A program made the position numbers and the translations under genes. Below, piece after piece: positions 32,280 to 45,200 of a DNA stretch of 64,000 bases. This DNA is from Corydoras sp. C115. Its lineage: Eukaryota; Chordata; Actinopteri; Siluriformes; Callichthyidae. The notes under the pieces are model-generated. The model was not told the DNA's origin. It was given only the letters and a program-made list of their open reading frames with translations, and ran no database searches. The first letter of the stretch is position 1. Every line of letters begins with the position of its first letter. The stretch is from positions 875,001-939,000 of the forward strand of contig JAFMOC010000105.1 of the NCBI GenBank assembly GCA_019802505.1. The letters are read 5' to 3'.

Positions 32280-32325
<46 letters not shown>

Positions 32326-32811
32326 GTGTGTGTGTATGTATGTATAATATGGACCTCATTTTCTACAACAAATGTAGGAAATGAACCATTTGGTGCTGAA
32401 AATAGCTCTTACATGATCAAGTCATAATCAAACATTTACTTCTTTATTGTGTCAGGAAATCGAAAAATTGCTACTTAGAAATATTGCTGTTCTAATATTA
32501 AACATGTCTAAATGCATTTAACAAAAGCTGATTACTTGAGATCCACTCAGCTAACACACATCTCAAAATCGGGCCTGACTAGTTTTACTAAACAGAGAAA
32601 GAGCAATAATATTCAGACTGTTAATTTCTGAAGAGTGAACATGTATTTATCTCTGCATGTCTTCTGCACATAAATGCTTTCTTTACAAAGATGGAGAATC
32701 CCAAACTAGCAAAGTCAGATACATTAAATAAACATCGAGGCAAAGAAAAAAGAACAAACAGAATTTACTTACCAGCACTGACTGCGTAGCATCACTGAGA
32801 AAAGACACAAC
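28462..32811 (-). CDS. G5: A-domain plus GIMAP-like protein (about 514 aa)
   Basis: Split gene read right to left. Exon 1 (32773 to about 32811) is non-coding and lies next to an interferon-type motif. Mini-exons follow at 31748-31795, 31624-31671 and 31498-31542, then A1 (31200-31400), A2 (30924-31114), a short linker (30596-30647), a charged coiled-coil linker (29697-29801) and a GIMAP-like last exon (28462-29426). Every junction keeps frame: phase 1 everywhere except A2 to linker, which is phase 0. The first clear in-frame ATG is in mini-exon 31498-31542 (MKLSHGSFLG), giving about 514 residues; another start is possible. The GIMAP part suggests a membrane-associated or cytosolic immune role. 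The joining of exons is inferred from splice sites and phase, not from a transcript. Confidence 0.65.
29697..29801 (-). CDS. G5 coiled-coil linker exon
   Basis: A 105-bp exon, phase 1 at both ends, acceptor CCCATTAG and donor GTACAG. It encodes a charged helix (YRKATQEKKKEIKQLKETLQ). The paralogous exon in G4 is 36103-36210. Confidence 0.8.
30596..30647 (-). CDS. G5 short linker exon
   Basis: A 52-bp exon, phase 0 in and phase 1 out, encoding KIAMKIKPKESSSQEEE. The ESSS motif recurs in the equivalent exons at 37320-37386, 41367-41397 and 44983-45013, always right after an A2 exon. Confidence 0.75.
30924..31114 (-). CDS. G5 exon A2 of the A domain
   Basis: A 191-bp exon (63 codons) between acceptor TTTTTACAG and donor GTATGT. 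It has a buried strand AVLVALHHTFDPDY, then MIAVECLFHEDYGFLTCSKN, and a final helix ESLDRVAQQI. The HHTFDP box and the LFHE strand are conserved in all six A2 exons of the window. Confidence 0.85.
31200..31400 (-). CDS. G5 exon A1 of the A domain
   Basis: A 201-bp exon (66 codons), phase 1 at both ends. It encodes a strand HYHILVTGN, a helix SHETFMNLLKEKI, a second strand CDLILVFCPV and a helix KAALQMLNTI. Together with A2 this gives an alternating beta/alpha pattern. Confidence 0.85.
31498..31795 (-). CDS. G5 tandem mini-exons (three)
   Basis: Three exons of 45, 48 and 48 bp (31498-31542, 31624-31671, 31748-31795), each phase 1-1 with AG and GT borders. They encode related 15-16 residue modules: FLNKMKLSHGSFLG, VSIKKDKSCHGSSLG and IFKKKDEYTQGSLFG. 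A fourth, decayed copy near 31886-31933 has lost its GT donor. Because all are symmetric, any subset can be spliced without a frameshift. Confidence 0.6.
32038..32136 (+). repeat. SINE fragment in the G5 first intron
   Basis: GTTCAAATCCCGATCTAGG and GTTTCCATGTTCTCCCCGTG match the B box and core of the SINE; both ends are missing. Confidence 0.75.
32280..32400 (-). pseudogene. decayed linker exon in G5 interrupted by (TA)n
   Basis: TTTCTACAACAAATGTAGG on plus is the acceptor of the linker exon seen intact at 46438-46512 and related to 44129-44205. Here the coding part runs directly into a (TA)n/(TG)n array (32286-32345), so the exon has lost its donor. Confidence 0.5.
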
Positions 32812-32831
32812 ACTTTTACTTTCACTTCCTC
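32773..32831 (-). promoter_or_regulatory. G5 interferon-type promoter motif and first exon
   Basis: On minus the sequence reads GGAAGTGAAAGTAAAAGTG (32812-32830), an imperfect interferon-stimulated response element (consensus GAAANNGAAA). About 41 bp downstream is the donor CAGTGCTG|GTAAGT at 32773. The block is nearly identical to those at 47215 and 52777. The transcription start is not determinable from sequence. Confidence 0.65.
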
Positions 32832-33049
32832 ACCTCCTGCACCACCACAATGACTCTGTAATAACCATCCATCTGATTCAGAACAACTTTAATCACAACT
32901 AAACCCAATTTCTACATGTTCCACCAACATTTTCATAGTCTGCAGACTAACACAGTTTAAAATAGTTGTTTGACTTTAAGAAAACTGATACCACTGATTC
33001 ATATTAGTAATTAATATCATTAGGAAAATAAATTTGTAATATAACGCAG

Positions 33050-34900
33050 TTCCTTAATACAAAGATGAAATTACAAAATGAATTTTTTATTTATTTTTGT
33101 TATTTTATAAAATTGTTCTTTACTATTTGGTTGCCTGTAGGTTTTTACCAGTCTGTAGACTTAAAGATCTAAGGAAATGAAAGGGAAAGTGTGTGTGTGT
33201 ATGTGTGTCTTCATTGTATTGATCTGTGTAAGTGGAGTTCCGGTAAAGGATATTGACTCGTATTTTGTGGCAACCGAACAAACAAACTTGCAACATGAAA
33301 ATATTGCATTGTTCTATACTTTGTTTAGTGACTTAATATATATTCTGTTGAAAAAAGTTGAACAGTCCATGCTGGTTGTGGTATTTTACTTTATGTATTT
33401 AAATCTTTCTTTTTGTCAAAAAAAATGTAAAGCATATAACAAAAAAATAAGTAAAAGAACAGGAAGTTCTTAATACAGAGAAGTCAACTCAAAAATTAAA
33501 TAATATAGTTCGAAAAAAAAATGCCTGTATTTTTGACTAACACTGTCCTTAGAGTAAAAAGAGAGGCTGTAAATAACATTACAATAGAATATATTTTAAA
33601 ATATGTTAAAATATTATTGTGGGTATATTGTACATCACATTACTGTCAATCTCTTATTTGACTCTAAACTTGTAAATGTTTGTATCTTAAGTCAAAAGCT
33701 GGATGACCAAAGTAGTTCATGAGTTCAAACTCCAAGTCTGTATTGCCATCTAGCGGTCAGTAAAGAGAATGCAGGTTGGAAATGTAAAACACAAATCCAA
33801 ACTGCTGTTCCTAAGATTTAATTCATTATAGCAGTTTTAATTCAACATTTTTTGTTTAGTTTTTTTGCTAATTTGTTAAAAGCTTCTGATGCTTCATAAA
33901 CATGGGGAGGATTAGATGTTTTTACAGGGTGGATATAATCAGCATGTGCAATATACTGTAGCTTTATATTCTAATTGAATATTATTTCAAGTTACTATTA
34001 TTACTAAGTTGTATTACCAGTTACCAATCACTTTAAAATCATATATTACAGACTGAAATGTCTGATTTGCACGGTCTTACTCAATCAAGTTTTAATTGAA
34101 GCAAGTTAAGGCCTGACAAAAGCGCTCACGTTACATTTACATTCCTGTGTTTAAAACAACCAATTGCCCAAAATGCACTGCTAGATTCCTTCTTCTACAC
34201 AGCTGAATGAATATTGTGATTGTGGAATGTATTCCAATATGTTTGGGTGGGTAGTGTATGTATTAAACTCTAAATAGTCCAAAGAATTATACAAATACAA
34301 ACAAGAAGAAGTCAAGGAAATCAAGTAGATCAGTCGTTTAAAATAAGTAAAACTCTTGAAAACACTTAAACTAGACAATAATTGAAGGTAATAATTAGAA
34401 TAAGTAATATGCAAAAATGTGTATAATTAAAACTGTTACACAGATCAAAGATTCATTTATTTTTTAATCCAGGAACTTTCAAATTTATTTATTGTAAATA
34501 TGATTTAAAGGAAGATCAAATAAAGCAATCACGCTAAAATAAAATCACTAAACATGGTAAAGATGTCATTATAAACCAACAAGAGGCAACAGAGTACAGA
34601 AAAATACAATAGTAATACAAAAGCAGAACAGGGTAACAGGCCATATCAGAAATACAAACCAAAACTTCTATCAACTAGCTAAGAGAGATTAACAAGTTTA
34701 ATCAATCGTAATATTGTTAAACACATGAGAATAAACAACACAGAAAGGCCAACAGAATTAGTTGTAAAACTTATGAATTGTTCTATAAATAAAATGTGAT
34801 CTTAGTTAAATGTTTCATTTCGGGATGTTCTTCTGATGGGAAATTTTTTAAATCGTTTTGTTCTTTTTTTAATCGTTTTGTACTACTAATAAAAACTTAT
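33050..34900. repeat. duplicated upstream module, no gene
   Basis: 33150-33430 is a copy of sequence also found at about 49295-49605 and 54916-55230 (GAAATGAAAGGGAAAGTGTG, GGCAACCGAACAAACAAAC). From 33549 the sequence matches 26945 onwards. The frame that opens at 33177 does not survive in the two other copies. Confidence 0.7.
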
Positions 34901-35223
34901 TGTACAGCTCGTCTAGCTTTCTTTCCCGCTAATTTGTTACTGAAAGCCATATTATCTGATTTCCTGACAATAAGACTTTAATAAACTGCCTTTCTTCTTC
35001 CATTTCTGCCAGTTCATCATATTTGTTTTATTTTCTCCCCGAAATTGATTTTTTAATTCACACTCATGTTACATTAACTGGATTAATTCACATTTTACTC
35101 TGAGTTTGTACTTGTAAAATATCATTCTCATAATATTCTTTAAACTTTTTAAAATTTTATATGATTGTCTGCATCTCATGACTCTCAGCTTCCCTTTTTT
35201 CCCTTTTTTTTCTCTTTTCTTCT
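34870..35223 (-). pseudogene. decayed C-terminal part of the G4 GIMAP exon
   Basis: Nucleotide similarity to the 3' third of the G5 GIMAP exon continues here (for example ATTGTACAGCTCGTCTAGCT), but indels and an early stop at 35224 put it out of frame. Confidence 0.75.
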
Positions 35224-35840
35224 TTACGGCTTCTCCTTTTCCCCTTTCTTTTCCATTTCTGTCTGATAAGCCTGACTTACATTCCTGTTTCCTTCCACTA
35301 CATTCTTTATTTTCTCCAGAAGCTCAGACTGCTGATGAACATCCACATGCTTGTTGATCTTCAGACAGTGATATCTATTTTCACATTTCTCCACAATCTT
35401 CTGAATTTGAAGGTTAGCAGATTTTAAATATTCATCAGTGTTCTGTATTATATTTTCATCGGAGGTTGTGAACAGAATCATGGTGTTCTTCCAGCATATC
35501 TGTCCCAAAATTTCCTCCATTTTAGTGACATGCTTTTGCAAGTATTCACTGTTAATATCTTCTGAAGTGCTTAGTGACAGGACCATGAGATAAACACAGG
35601 GTCCAGCAGGACATAGATGGAAACTGAATTTATCTTTTAAAAGTTCAGAATTAAACAAGTCAGGTTCCACTATGGTGATTTTTCTCTTGGTCACCTCAGT
35701 GTTTGTTACCTCGATGTTCTGAGAGGAACACGATACATGTGTGCTTTCCGATTTGTCTAGAAGGACAGACTTCACTGTAGTCTTTGCATTCTTCATCCAC
35801 CCCAGTATCATCACTGTCAGTTTAGTGGCAAGATTCACTT
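35224..35840 (-). CDS. G4 last exon: truncated GIMAP-like domain
   Basis: Paralogue of the G5 exon with the same degraded P-loop (GWMKNAKT), AIG1 box (GPCVYLMVLSLS) and G4-like segment. The frame closes after AYQTEMEKKGEKEKP at 204 residues, so the coiled-coil tail of G5 is missing. It may still encode the globular domain. Confidence 0.75.
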
Positions 35841-38800
35841 CTGTGGAAAATTTTTGCAAGATGTGTTTTATGAAAGAGTTAAAACTATTAATTTATTTAT
35901 GCTTTTTATTTTTTAATTCTTATTTCTCACTAAGGAACTCGGTGCTGTCTAATTTTAGCTTAATGAATGACTGTTGTATGACCAAATGTACAATATCAAA
36001 TCACAATTAAAGACTGTTGTATTATATTAAACAATAAGAACAGGGTTTATACATATGACTGTATCTCTGACTAACACATCTCTAGCTTCATGATTACTGT
36101 ACCTGGAGAATACTGCAAGATTGAAGCATGTTGAAGCTGGAGGGTTTCTTTCAGTTGCTTTATTTCTTCCTCTTTCTCTTGTATTGTTTTTCTGAGGCTT
36201 TCATTCACCTCTAATGGGGATAAAACATTTCAACGTTTATAATTCAAATAAAGCTTATATTGAAATATTTTATTAGCTCATATGGAAATGTGTAAAATCC
36301 CAGGACTAATTTGGCAGATAATGCAATATTACTAAATTATCTTACAGCTATTACTTTTAGAATTGTACTTAAACAACGATCTTTTCAAATTTTAATGGTG
36401 ATTTTTTAATTTTTAGAAGTTAATGTCTTCTTAAGTTAATGAATAAAACGTGCTGACAAAAGCTAATGCTTTTAAAAAATTTGTCAAACAATGTGCCTGA
36501 AAATCAGCAAAGTTAAAATAAATAAACAAATAAAAGATGTTTAATATGTTAATAGTTCGTTTGTTTTTAGTTTTTTAAAGTAAAAAAAAAAACACCTTGA
36601 CCTGAGTTATTCCTGGACTATATTGTCAGTACTGATGTAAATTACTAAAAAAAAATGTAAAGCACTGATATTGTTGTAATGAACTTTACTTAGCATATCT
36701 GTAACATAACAATAACATTGTACAAGCTGTACTGTTGTTTGATAATGTAAATGTTTAAAAATCTAATTATACACTTTACAGCACAAAAGGCAGTCTGTCT
36801 TGTCAGATTTTAAACTGTTCACTTATATTTTTCAAAACTTATACAGCTATGCTATACATGTCATCACAATTTACTCAGTAGACTTGAGTCAAAAGACAAT
36901 GGTGACTTTTGATAAATGTTGGTATCATTGCATATTTATTCAAGATTCAAAGCTTTTATGTCATATACACAGTAAAGAAACATGTTTCTCTGTGCAATGA
37001 AATTCTTACTTTGCCATCCAACTTGGATGAGTAAGAAAGTAAATATAATAATGAAAATATAAATATAACAAACACACACACTATGTACATAATCTTTTGA
37101 GGAAGAAAAAAAATTGAATTTATGAAATTTGTGTTAATTTATTATATTAATAAATATTATATTATTTATATTATATTATTATATATAATATATATATAAT
37201 AATATATATATATATATATAATATTATATATTATATTATATTATTTATAATTTAACACTGAAAATTGTGTTACAAAAAACCAAAATATGTTTCTGAATGA
37301 TCAAATTTATCTACCATACCTTCTTCCTGGGTGGAAGTTTCTTTAGGTTTAATCTGCATTGCCTCATTTCTAGTCAAAGCACTTTTCTGTTGGCAAGACC
37401 AAAATATTTCAAATTGTAGTTCAGTGATCATACATCTTTCTAACAGAAGAGGTGTGTGTGTGTATATGTATGTATATACAGTGGGTTGCAAAAGTATTCA
37501 TACCCCTTGAACTTTTCCATATTTTGTCACATTACAACCACAAACATAAATATATTTCACTGGAATTTAATGTGAAAGACCAACACAAAGTGGTATACAA
37601 TTGTGAAGTGGAAGGAAAATTATACATGAATCAACTTTTTTTTTACAAATAAAAAACTGAAAAGTGCGACGTGTAAAAGTATTCAGCCCCCCTGAGTCAA
37701 TACTTTGTGGAGCCACCTTTTGCTGCAATTACAGCTGCAAGTCTTTTAGGGTATGTCTCCACCAGCTTTGCACATCTAGTGACTGAAATTCTTGCCCATT
37801 CCTCCTTGCAAAACAGCTCAAGCTCAGTCAGATTGGATGGAGAGCGTTTGTGAACAGCAGTTTTGAGATCTTGCCACAAATTCTCAATTGGGTTTAGGTC
37901 TGGACTTTGACTGGGCCATTTTAACACATGAATATTCTTTTTTTTAAACCACTCCATTGTAGCTCTGGCTTTATGTTTAGGGTCGTTGTCCTGCTGGAAG
38001 GTGAACCTCCGCCCCAGTCTCAAATCTTTTGCTGACTCCAACAGGTTTTCTTCCAAGATTGCCCTGCATTTGGCTCCATCCATCTTCCCATCAACTTTGA
38101 CCAACTTCCCGGTCCCTGCTGAAGAGAAGCACCCCCAGAGCATGATGCTACCACCACCATATTTGACAGTGGGGATGGTGTTTTCAGAGTGATGTGCAGT
38201 GTTATTTCTCCGCCACACATAGCGTTTTGCATTGTGGCCAAAAAGTTCAATTTTGGTCTCGTCTGACCAAAGCACCTTCTTCCACATGTTTGCTGTGTCC
38301 TCAACATGGCTTCTGGCAAACTGCAAACGGGACTTCTTATATGGTTTTCTTTTAACAATGGCTTTCTCCTTGCCACTCTTCCATAAAGACCACATTTGTG
38401 TAGTGCACGACTAATTGTTGTCCTGTGGACAGTTTCCTCCACCTGAGCTGTGGCTCTCTGCATTTCATCCAGAGTCACCATGGGCCTCTTGGCTGCCTCT
38501 CTGATCAGTGATCTCCTTGTTCGGCCTGTAAATTTAGGTGGACGGCCTTGTCTTGGCAGGTTTACTGTGGTGCCATACTCTTTCCATTTCCGGATGATGG
38601 ATTGAACAGTGCTCCGTGAGATGTTCAAAGCTTTGGAAATCTTTTTATAACCTAAGCCTGCTTTAAACTTCTCCAAAACCATATTCCTAACTTGTCTGGT
38701 GTGTTCTTTGGACTTCATGATGCTGTTTGCTCCCCAATATTCTCTTAACCAACATCTGAGGCCGTCACGGAGCAGCTGTATTTGTACTAAGATTAGATTA

Positions 38801-39093
38801 CACACAGGTGGACCCTTTTGAGTCATTAGCACTCATCAGGCAACTTCTGAATGCAATTGGTTGCACTCAGGGAAAAGGGGGCTGAATACTTTTGCACGTC
38901 GCACTTTTCAGTTTTTTATTTGTAAAAAAAAATGTTGATTCATGTATAATTTTCCTTCCACTTCACAATTGTATACCACTTTGTGTTGGTCTTTCACATT
39001 AAATTCCAGTGAAATATATTTATGTTTGTGGTTGTAATGTGACAAAATATGGAAAAGTTCAAGGGGTATGAATACTTTTGCAACCCACTGTAT

Positions 39094-39137
<44 letters not shown>

Positions 39138-39166
39138 TTGTGTGTGTGTGTGTACATATATACACA

Positions 39167-39227
<61 letters not shown>

Positions 39228-42200
39228 GTCACATCATAAACAAATGAACAATACTTAAAATCATTTAAATTGTGGGCCCTGAACTAGACTAAAGAAAGAT
39301 GTCAAGAGAATAGCGAGAATTTTATAATATACATTCTGTTTATGATTCCTACATCAAAACAATATTTCATTTTTTTTCTCATCTTGATTGCTTAATCCAT
39401 GGTCATCCATTTGGATTTGTTTGGTAATGTGTAGTTATTGTTAATTCTTCTTCCTGTTTCCCATCACATGTCTCTTGCTAGCACTGTACAAACTTTTAAT
39501 TTACCCTCACTTTGTGTTTTCATCTAGTGTTTGAGTTGTATTTATGTAGTCCATGGATTATGTCTCCTCGTCATTGTTAAATGCTTGTTTTAGTATTCAT
39601 CAAATCCACCTTCACTCCCGCTGTTTTTTTTTTTTTTTTTCCTTTTTTTTTTGGTTTCGGCCCGTTCACACAGGCAACAACTTTGTAACACTTTTTTTTT
39701 GCAAAAGTTTAGTGTGTTTACTATTGTAGTCAGACTTTGCTATTTGGATCCATTATCACTGTTGTGGACAAACATTTTGTTGCTTGCCGTTTAGAACATG
39801 TCTAGGTATTGAATGTTTTTTCAATGTCAGAATATGCTTTCATAATGATTAAAGATTACACAGAATACACAGTTGTTTTCAAATGGAGTTAATTTAGTAT
39901 TTTTAATAAAGTAAATAATAAATAATCATACCATCTTTATGTGCTGTGCTACTCTCTCAAGCGATTCATTATTTTTACTGCATTTCAGAAATCCATAATC
40001 TTCATGGAACAGACAGTCTACAGCGATCGTATTCTGTCTGATCACATGTCTACTGCTGTTTGTTACAGCATAATCTGGATCAAATGTGTGATGGAGCAAC
40101 ACAAGAACAGCAGGTACGGTATCTGTAAAAATATACAAAGATCATATTTAAATAAAAAAAACACCTCAGTCAGTTTAGTAAAGCATTTTTTGGCAAAATG
40201 TAAATCTACCTGAAATTTCATTTAGCATTTGGAGAGCTGCTTTAACTTTTATTTCATGGTCGGAGGTGACGGGGCAAAATACCAGAATGAAATTACACTT
40301 TTCTGCAGACACATCCTGCAGACCGGTTATCTTTTCTTTTAACAGGTTCATAAAAGTCTCATGAGATTTCAACGTGTTTCCAGTTACCAGAATATGATAA
40401 TAAAGTTTTTCTGTAAATAAAGATAATGTACAAGTTACAAACATATTCAGATCTTATATAATAAATTATGAAAGTATTTATTGTATAAATGTGTAAGCAC
40501 TTAATACCTTCCCAAAACTTTATTTTGTTCAAAATGCCTAAAAGCAGACATTTAACAGCATGTGAATTCAAACTGAAAGGTGGTTATTTATTGTATAAAT
40601 ATGTAACTTTTTAATACATTCTAAACTGCTTCCCTGACAGGGCTTATCCTTTTTTATAGAGATATCTAAGAGCAGAGGTTCATCAGTATGGCATTTTAAA
40701 CTTAACAGGTTATTTACTGTATGAATATGTAAATATTTATTAATACCTCTAAAAAAGCTTCCTTGGCGGGAATCATCCTTCTTTTTTACACAGCCTAAAA
40801 GCCAAAGAAAGGTTTTAAACAGAAAGGTTGTCATTTACTGTATAAATGTTTATTTTTTTAATATCTATTTCGAAAAGATTTTCATGACTGTTCTTAAACT
40901 GTGTGAAGAGGTCTAAATGCAAAAGTTTAAAAGTATATGAATTCTATCTTCAAATGTATTGAAAAACTGTCAATAAATAATAATAATATTAATTCAAAAT
41001 ATAAATATAAAAAATGGGTGGCACGGTGGCTTAGTGGTTAGCACGTTCGCCTCTCAGCGCTAGGGATTCCCGGTTCGAATCCCCATCTGGGTGGAGTTTC
41101 CATGTTCTCCCAGTGTCCACATGGGTTTCCTCTGGGTTCTCTGGTTTCCTCCAACAGTCCAGAAACATGGATCAAGTCAATTGAATTCTCTAAATTGCCC
41201 CATGTGTAGAGTGTGTTTGTGTGAGTGAGTGTGTGATGTTTGTACATTAAAAATTAAAATAACTAAAAGACTATATTGCTGTTCTGTGTAATAAAATGTG
41301 TCAATACACGAATCTATAGCCATCCTAAATAATACCAGAAATGTCACGTCAGTGTATTAATGATACCTGTAATTGATGAAAGGCTGGAATGTGACTCCTG
41401 ATGATGGAAGAAGAATTTTAAATTACAATACCAATAATGTCTGAGCACTTCACATTCATACCAATGCGTGAAATAAAATTCATCATTTTAAATCATGTAA
41501 TATTAATGAAAATACAGATTAATATAAACAGCAAGTTGATTCCCGATAAACACTATGCCGGTATCCTATTACCGAGCAATCAATGTTCACTTTAAAAACC
41601 AGACTAAATTATGTTTCCGAAGACCAATTTATTAATTTTTTTTAGTAAACATTTATGAATCAAACCTTGTTGGTTTTTTTTTTATTTTTATTTGTATTTT
41701 TTTTATAATGGTTGTAAGTAGCAATAAGGTACGTGACCTCTATTCAGTGATTTATTCACAGTAATGCACAAAATTTCGTACCTTATTGCTTTAATCAGTA
41801 TGTTGTATGAAAATCACTATTACATTTAACATGGTAAGTATTAAGTTTATAAATGTGTTAATTAAGCTTCTTATTTGAAATCAGCTATTTTATGGACTAT
41901 AAAAAGACCATCAACAGCAAATACATCAATAGATGTGATATAATAATTAAGACTGTAGACGAACATACTGTAAAGACAGCTATTGTTTTGAAAGTTATTC
42001 CATGTTATTTTTAATTAACCTACATAACTTAATGCGTAGTGATTTAGTGGTAGCACATTTGCCTCTCAGTGCTGGTGATCCAGGTACGAATCACAATCTA
42101 GGTGGAGTTTTCATGTTCTTCCCATGTCCATGTGGGTTTTCTCCTGGTTCTCCAGTTTCCTCCCACAGTCCAAAAGAATGGATTCAAGGTAAATTGGTTG

Positions 42201-45200
42201 CTATAAATTGCCATATTTTTTGTGAATCTATGTCCAGTGAAGGATTGGTGCTCTTCATGTATCTGTCCAGCACCTGAAACGTTCTCCCCTGAATGAGCAT
42301 GGGAAACCCCCCGCAACCCTTGTAGAGGAGTAAGCAGAATACCAGCACTTAAGTTCAAAGTGAAATCAACTCCCAATTATGTAATAAATAAAAAAGTACC
42401 CTTGGACTTATGAAGTTTATAACACGTCTCAGTGATTCATCATTCTTCTGGCATTGCAGTAAACCCCATTCTTCATAGAACAGACAGTTCACACTGATCA
42501 TGTTCTTTCTATTAGAAAATGTGTTTTCTGGTACAACACACTCTGGATCGAACGTGTGATGCAGCACGACCATTACAACCCATTTGGACTCTGTGTAAAA
42601 CATGTACATGTCAATCACTTATTAGAAGTAAACAATTAAAAGTTTTTTTTTTTTTTTTGTATGCTTGTTAATGAATAAATTTAAATGCAGTCGTGCATCC
42701 CTTAACATGATCTTAATTTAATAGATTTAATGACAGAATTGTTAAGTATATAGTCCTGTTAGTTATAGTCATTACAAATTAAATTACCTGGAATTGTGGA
42801 AAGTTTATTCAGTGCTACATTAATGTCAGTTCCAGCTCGAGAAATAATTGTGCAAAAAATCAAGACAAAATGACACTCGTCCACAGTTTTTGTCTCTTTC
42901 AAGTTTAGTTGTTTTGTAAGCAATTTCTCAAACTGTTTATCAGCATTCATTGCTTTTCCACATTTCATTATCAGATAATTTGTTAACTTTGGCTTTAACA
43001 TTCCTGTGAAGGGAGAGAAAAGAACAGGTATTTATAATTAGTTTATTACATAAGTGAACAATCAACAACTTGTAAAATTAAGCCTTCAATTATTTTAAGT
43101 GGAATAATTGAGCATGTATGGTGGTGTATGGTTTTACATTTCGTTAATGTTTAACTGGCGAATTTTCATTATAAAACCTTAAAATATAAAATGTATTCAT
43201 ATTCAATTGTTTGGGCATGAAGAGCCATTTCTATGCTCAGTCTTGGTTCTTAGTTGCAGTTTAATTGTTACCAGGTTTGTTGCATTCTGTTTGGTGTTCT
43301 TCATGACTTTTGTTGTCTTGGCTAAAATTATTGGTCTCCTGGTTCCTCTGCTCCTGTTGGATCTGCATTAACTGAGTGGAAGTTTCTACAAATAAAGTAG
43401 AAAATACAAATTAATTGATTAAAAAGGTTTAAGGAGAATTCATATTCATATTATTTATCAAATAAGAAGGTATTATTTAATAAACTGTTTTTGCGTAAAT
43501 TGTTAGGGGCTGCATTATTATCTTGATGACTGGTTGTGTTTGGAGCGTTGTCTCGCTGACCCACAGTTGAGCCACAATTAGTACAAATATGGTAAAAATA
43601 TAAATAACTAAATAGCCATTTCTATGCTCAGTCTTAGTTCTTAGTTGCAGTTTAATTGTTACCAGGTTTGTTGCATTCTGTTTGGTGTTCTTCATGACCT
43701 TTGTTGTCTTGGCTAAAATTATTGGTCTCCTGGTTCCTCTGCTCCTGTTGGATCTGCATTAACTGAGTGCAAGTTTCTACAAATAAAGTAGAAAATACAA
43801 ATTAATTGATTAAAAAGGTTTAAGGAGAATGCATATTCATATTATTTATCAAATAAGAAGGTATTATTTAATAAACTGTTTGTTTTTGCGTAAATTGTTA
43901 GGGGCTGCATTATTATCTTGATGACTGGTTGTGTTTGGAGCGTTGTCTCGCTGACCTGTCGCTGACATTTCGTGTTATTCAGCTGAGCCACAATTAGTAC
44001 AAATATGGCAAAAAATATAAATAACTAAACAAGTTAATCAATGTTAAGCCACAGAATGAGGAATAATAAAAGCTTCTTATTAAAATATTAAAATTTACAT
44101 GTTCGTTTAAATAAAAAAATCTTCCTGCCAGCTTCCTGTTTTCTTGATTAGTGTTGGATGTAATGTTACTCTCCTGGTGAGTCGTACTTAATTTGCCTTC
44201 ATCTTCTACAACAAATGTAGGAAATAAACCGTTTGGTGTTGAAAATAGTCGTACATAATAAATGATTTTGCACAATAGAAAATAACGTGATTACTAAATA
44301 TTTCTTTATATTTATTATACCAGGGATGTTTGAATTTGTTGGCATTTCTTGAAAACTCATATTTGCTGTGATTGGAGAGTTATTTCCTTCAGTCTGCTGG
44401 TCTTTCACAGTGATTAACTCAGCATCAGCATCTATTGCAAAGAACAAAGCAGTTAAAGTTAAAATAAGTATTATTTTTTATGCACTGAATATTTGATTAA
44501 ACAATTAGACATAACTAAATCGACTTAAACAGATTCTGTGTGCAAAAAAAAATCATCTTTAAATTAAGATAACTGAATGCATTATAGCTCTGCTTTTGCA
44601 GTATTGTAATTGTATTAATACATTAATATATGTTCTACACATATTTTTACCAGAGTTGGTTTTTTTTTTGTTTTTTTTTTTGCATGGTGCATTATTTTCC
44701 AGGTCAGTTTTCTGCTTGTTTACTGTTTTCGGCTGCGCTGAATTGCCTGTGTATAAATGTCACATTTATAAATGTATATTTACTAGTGCTGTTTGTTCTA
44801 AAAAAAAAAATTGCTTAGTCCGAGAAAAAATACAAGCAGGACAGAAATAATATCCTGTTTGATGTTTTTACATAAAAAAAATAAATAACTAAAAGACTAT
44901 ACTGCTCTACTGTGTAATAAATTGTCAATACAGCTATCCTAAATTAAATCAGAAATGTCACATGTCAGTGTCATAATAATACCTTTAATTAATGACTGGC
45001 TGGAACTGGACTCCTGAAAGTAGAAGAATTTTTAAAACGGGTCATTCTGGTCCTTAAATCTGATTGGCTGAGCCATATTTCCAACCATGACATAAATGAC
45101 AATGCGCACTTCTAAGCGCTTCACATTCATACCATTGCGTGAAATACAATTCATCAACAATATCATAATAGCTGACTTTTTTTATTTTTTTATTAACCTA

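Noticed and set aside
32773..32811. ATG in the G5 first exon as the start codon
   Set aside because: The same position is ACG in the near-identical G3 and G4 first exons, and the ATG exits in the wrong phase.
33177..33473. Plus-strand 98-codon frame with a hydrophobic, signal-like start
   Set aside because: Two paralogous copies of this module (about 49.3 and 54.9 kb) break the frame, and it begins in a GT-rich tract.
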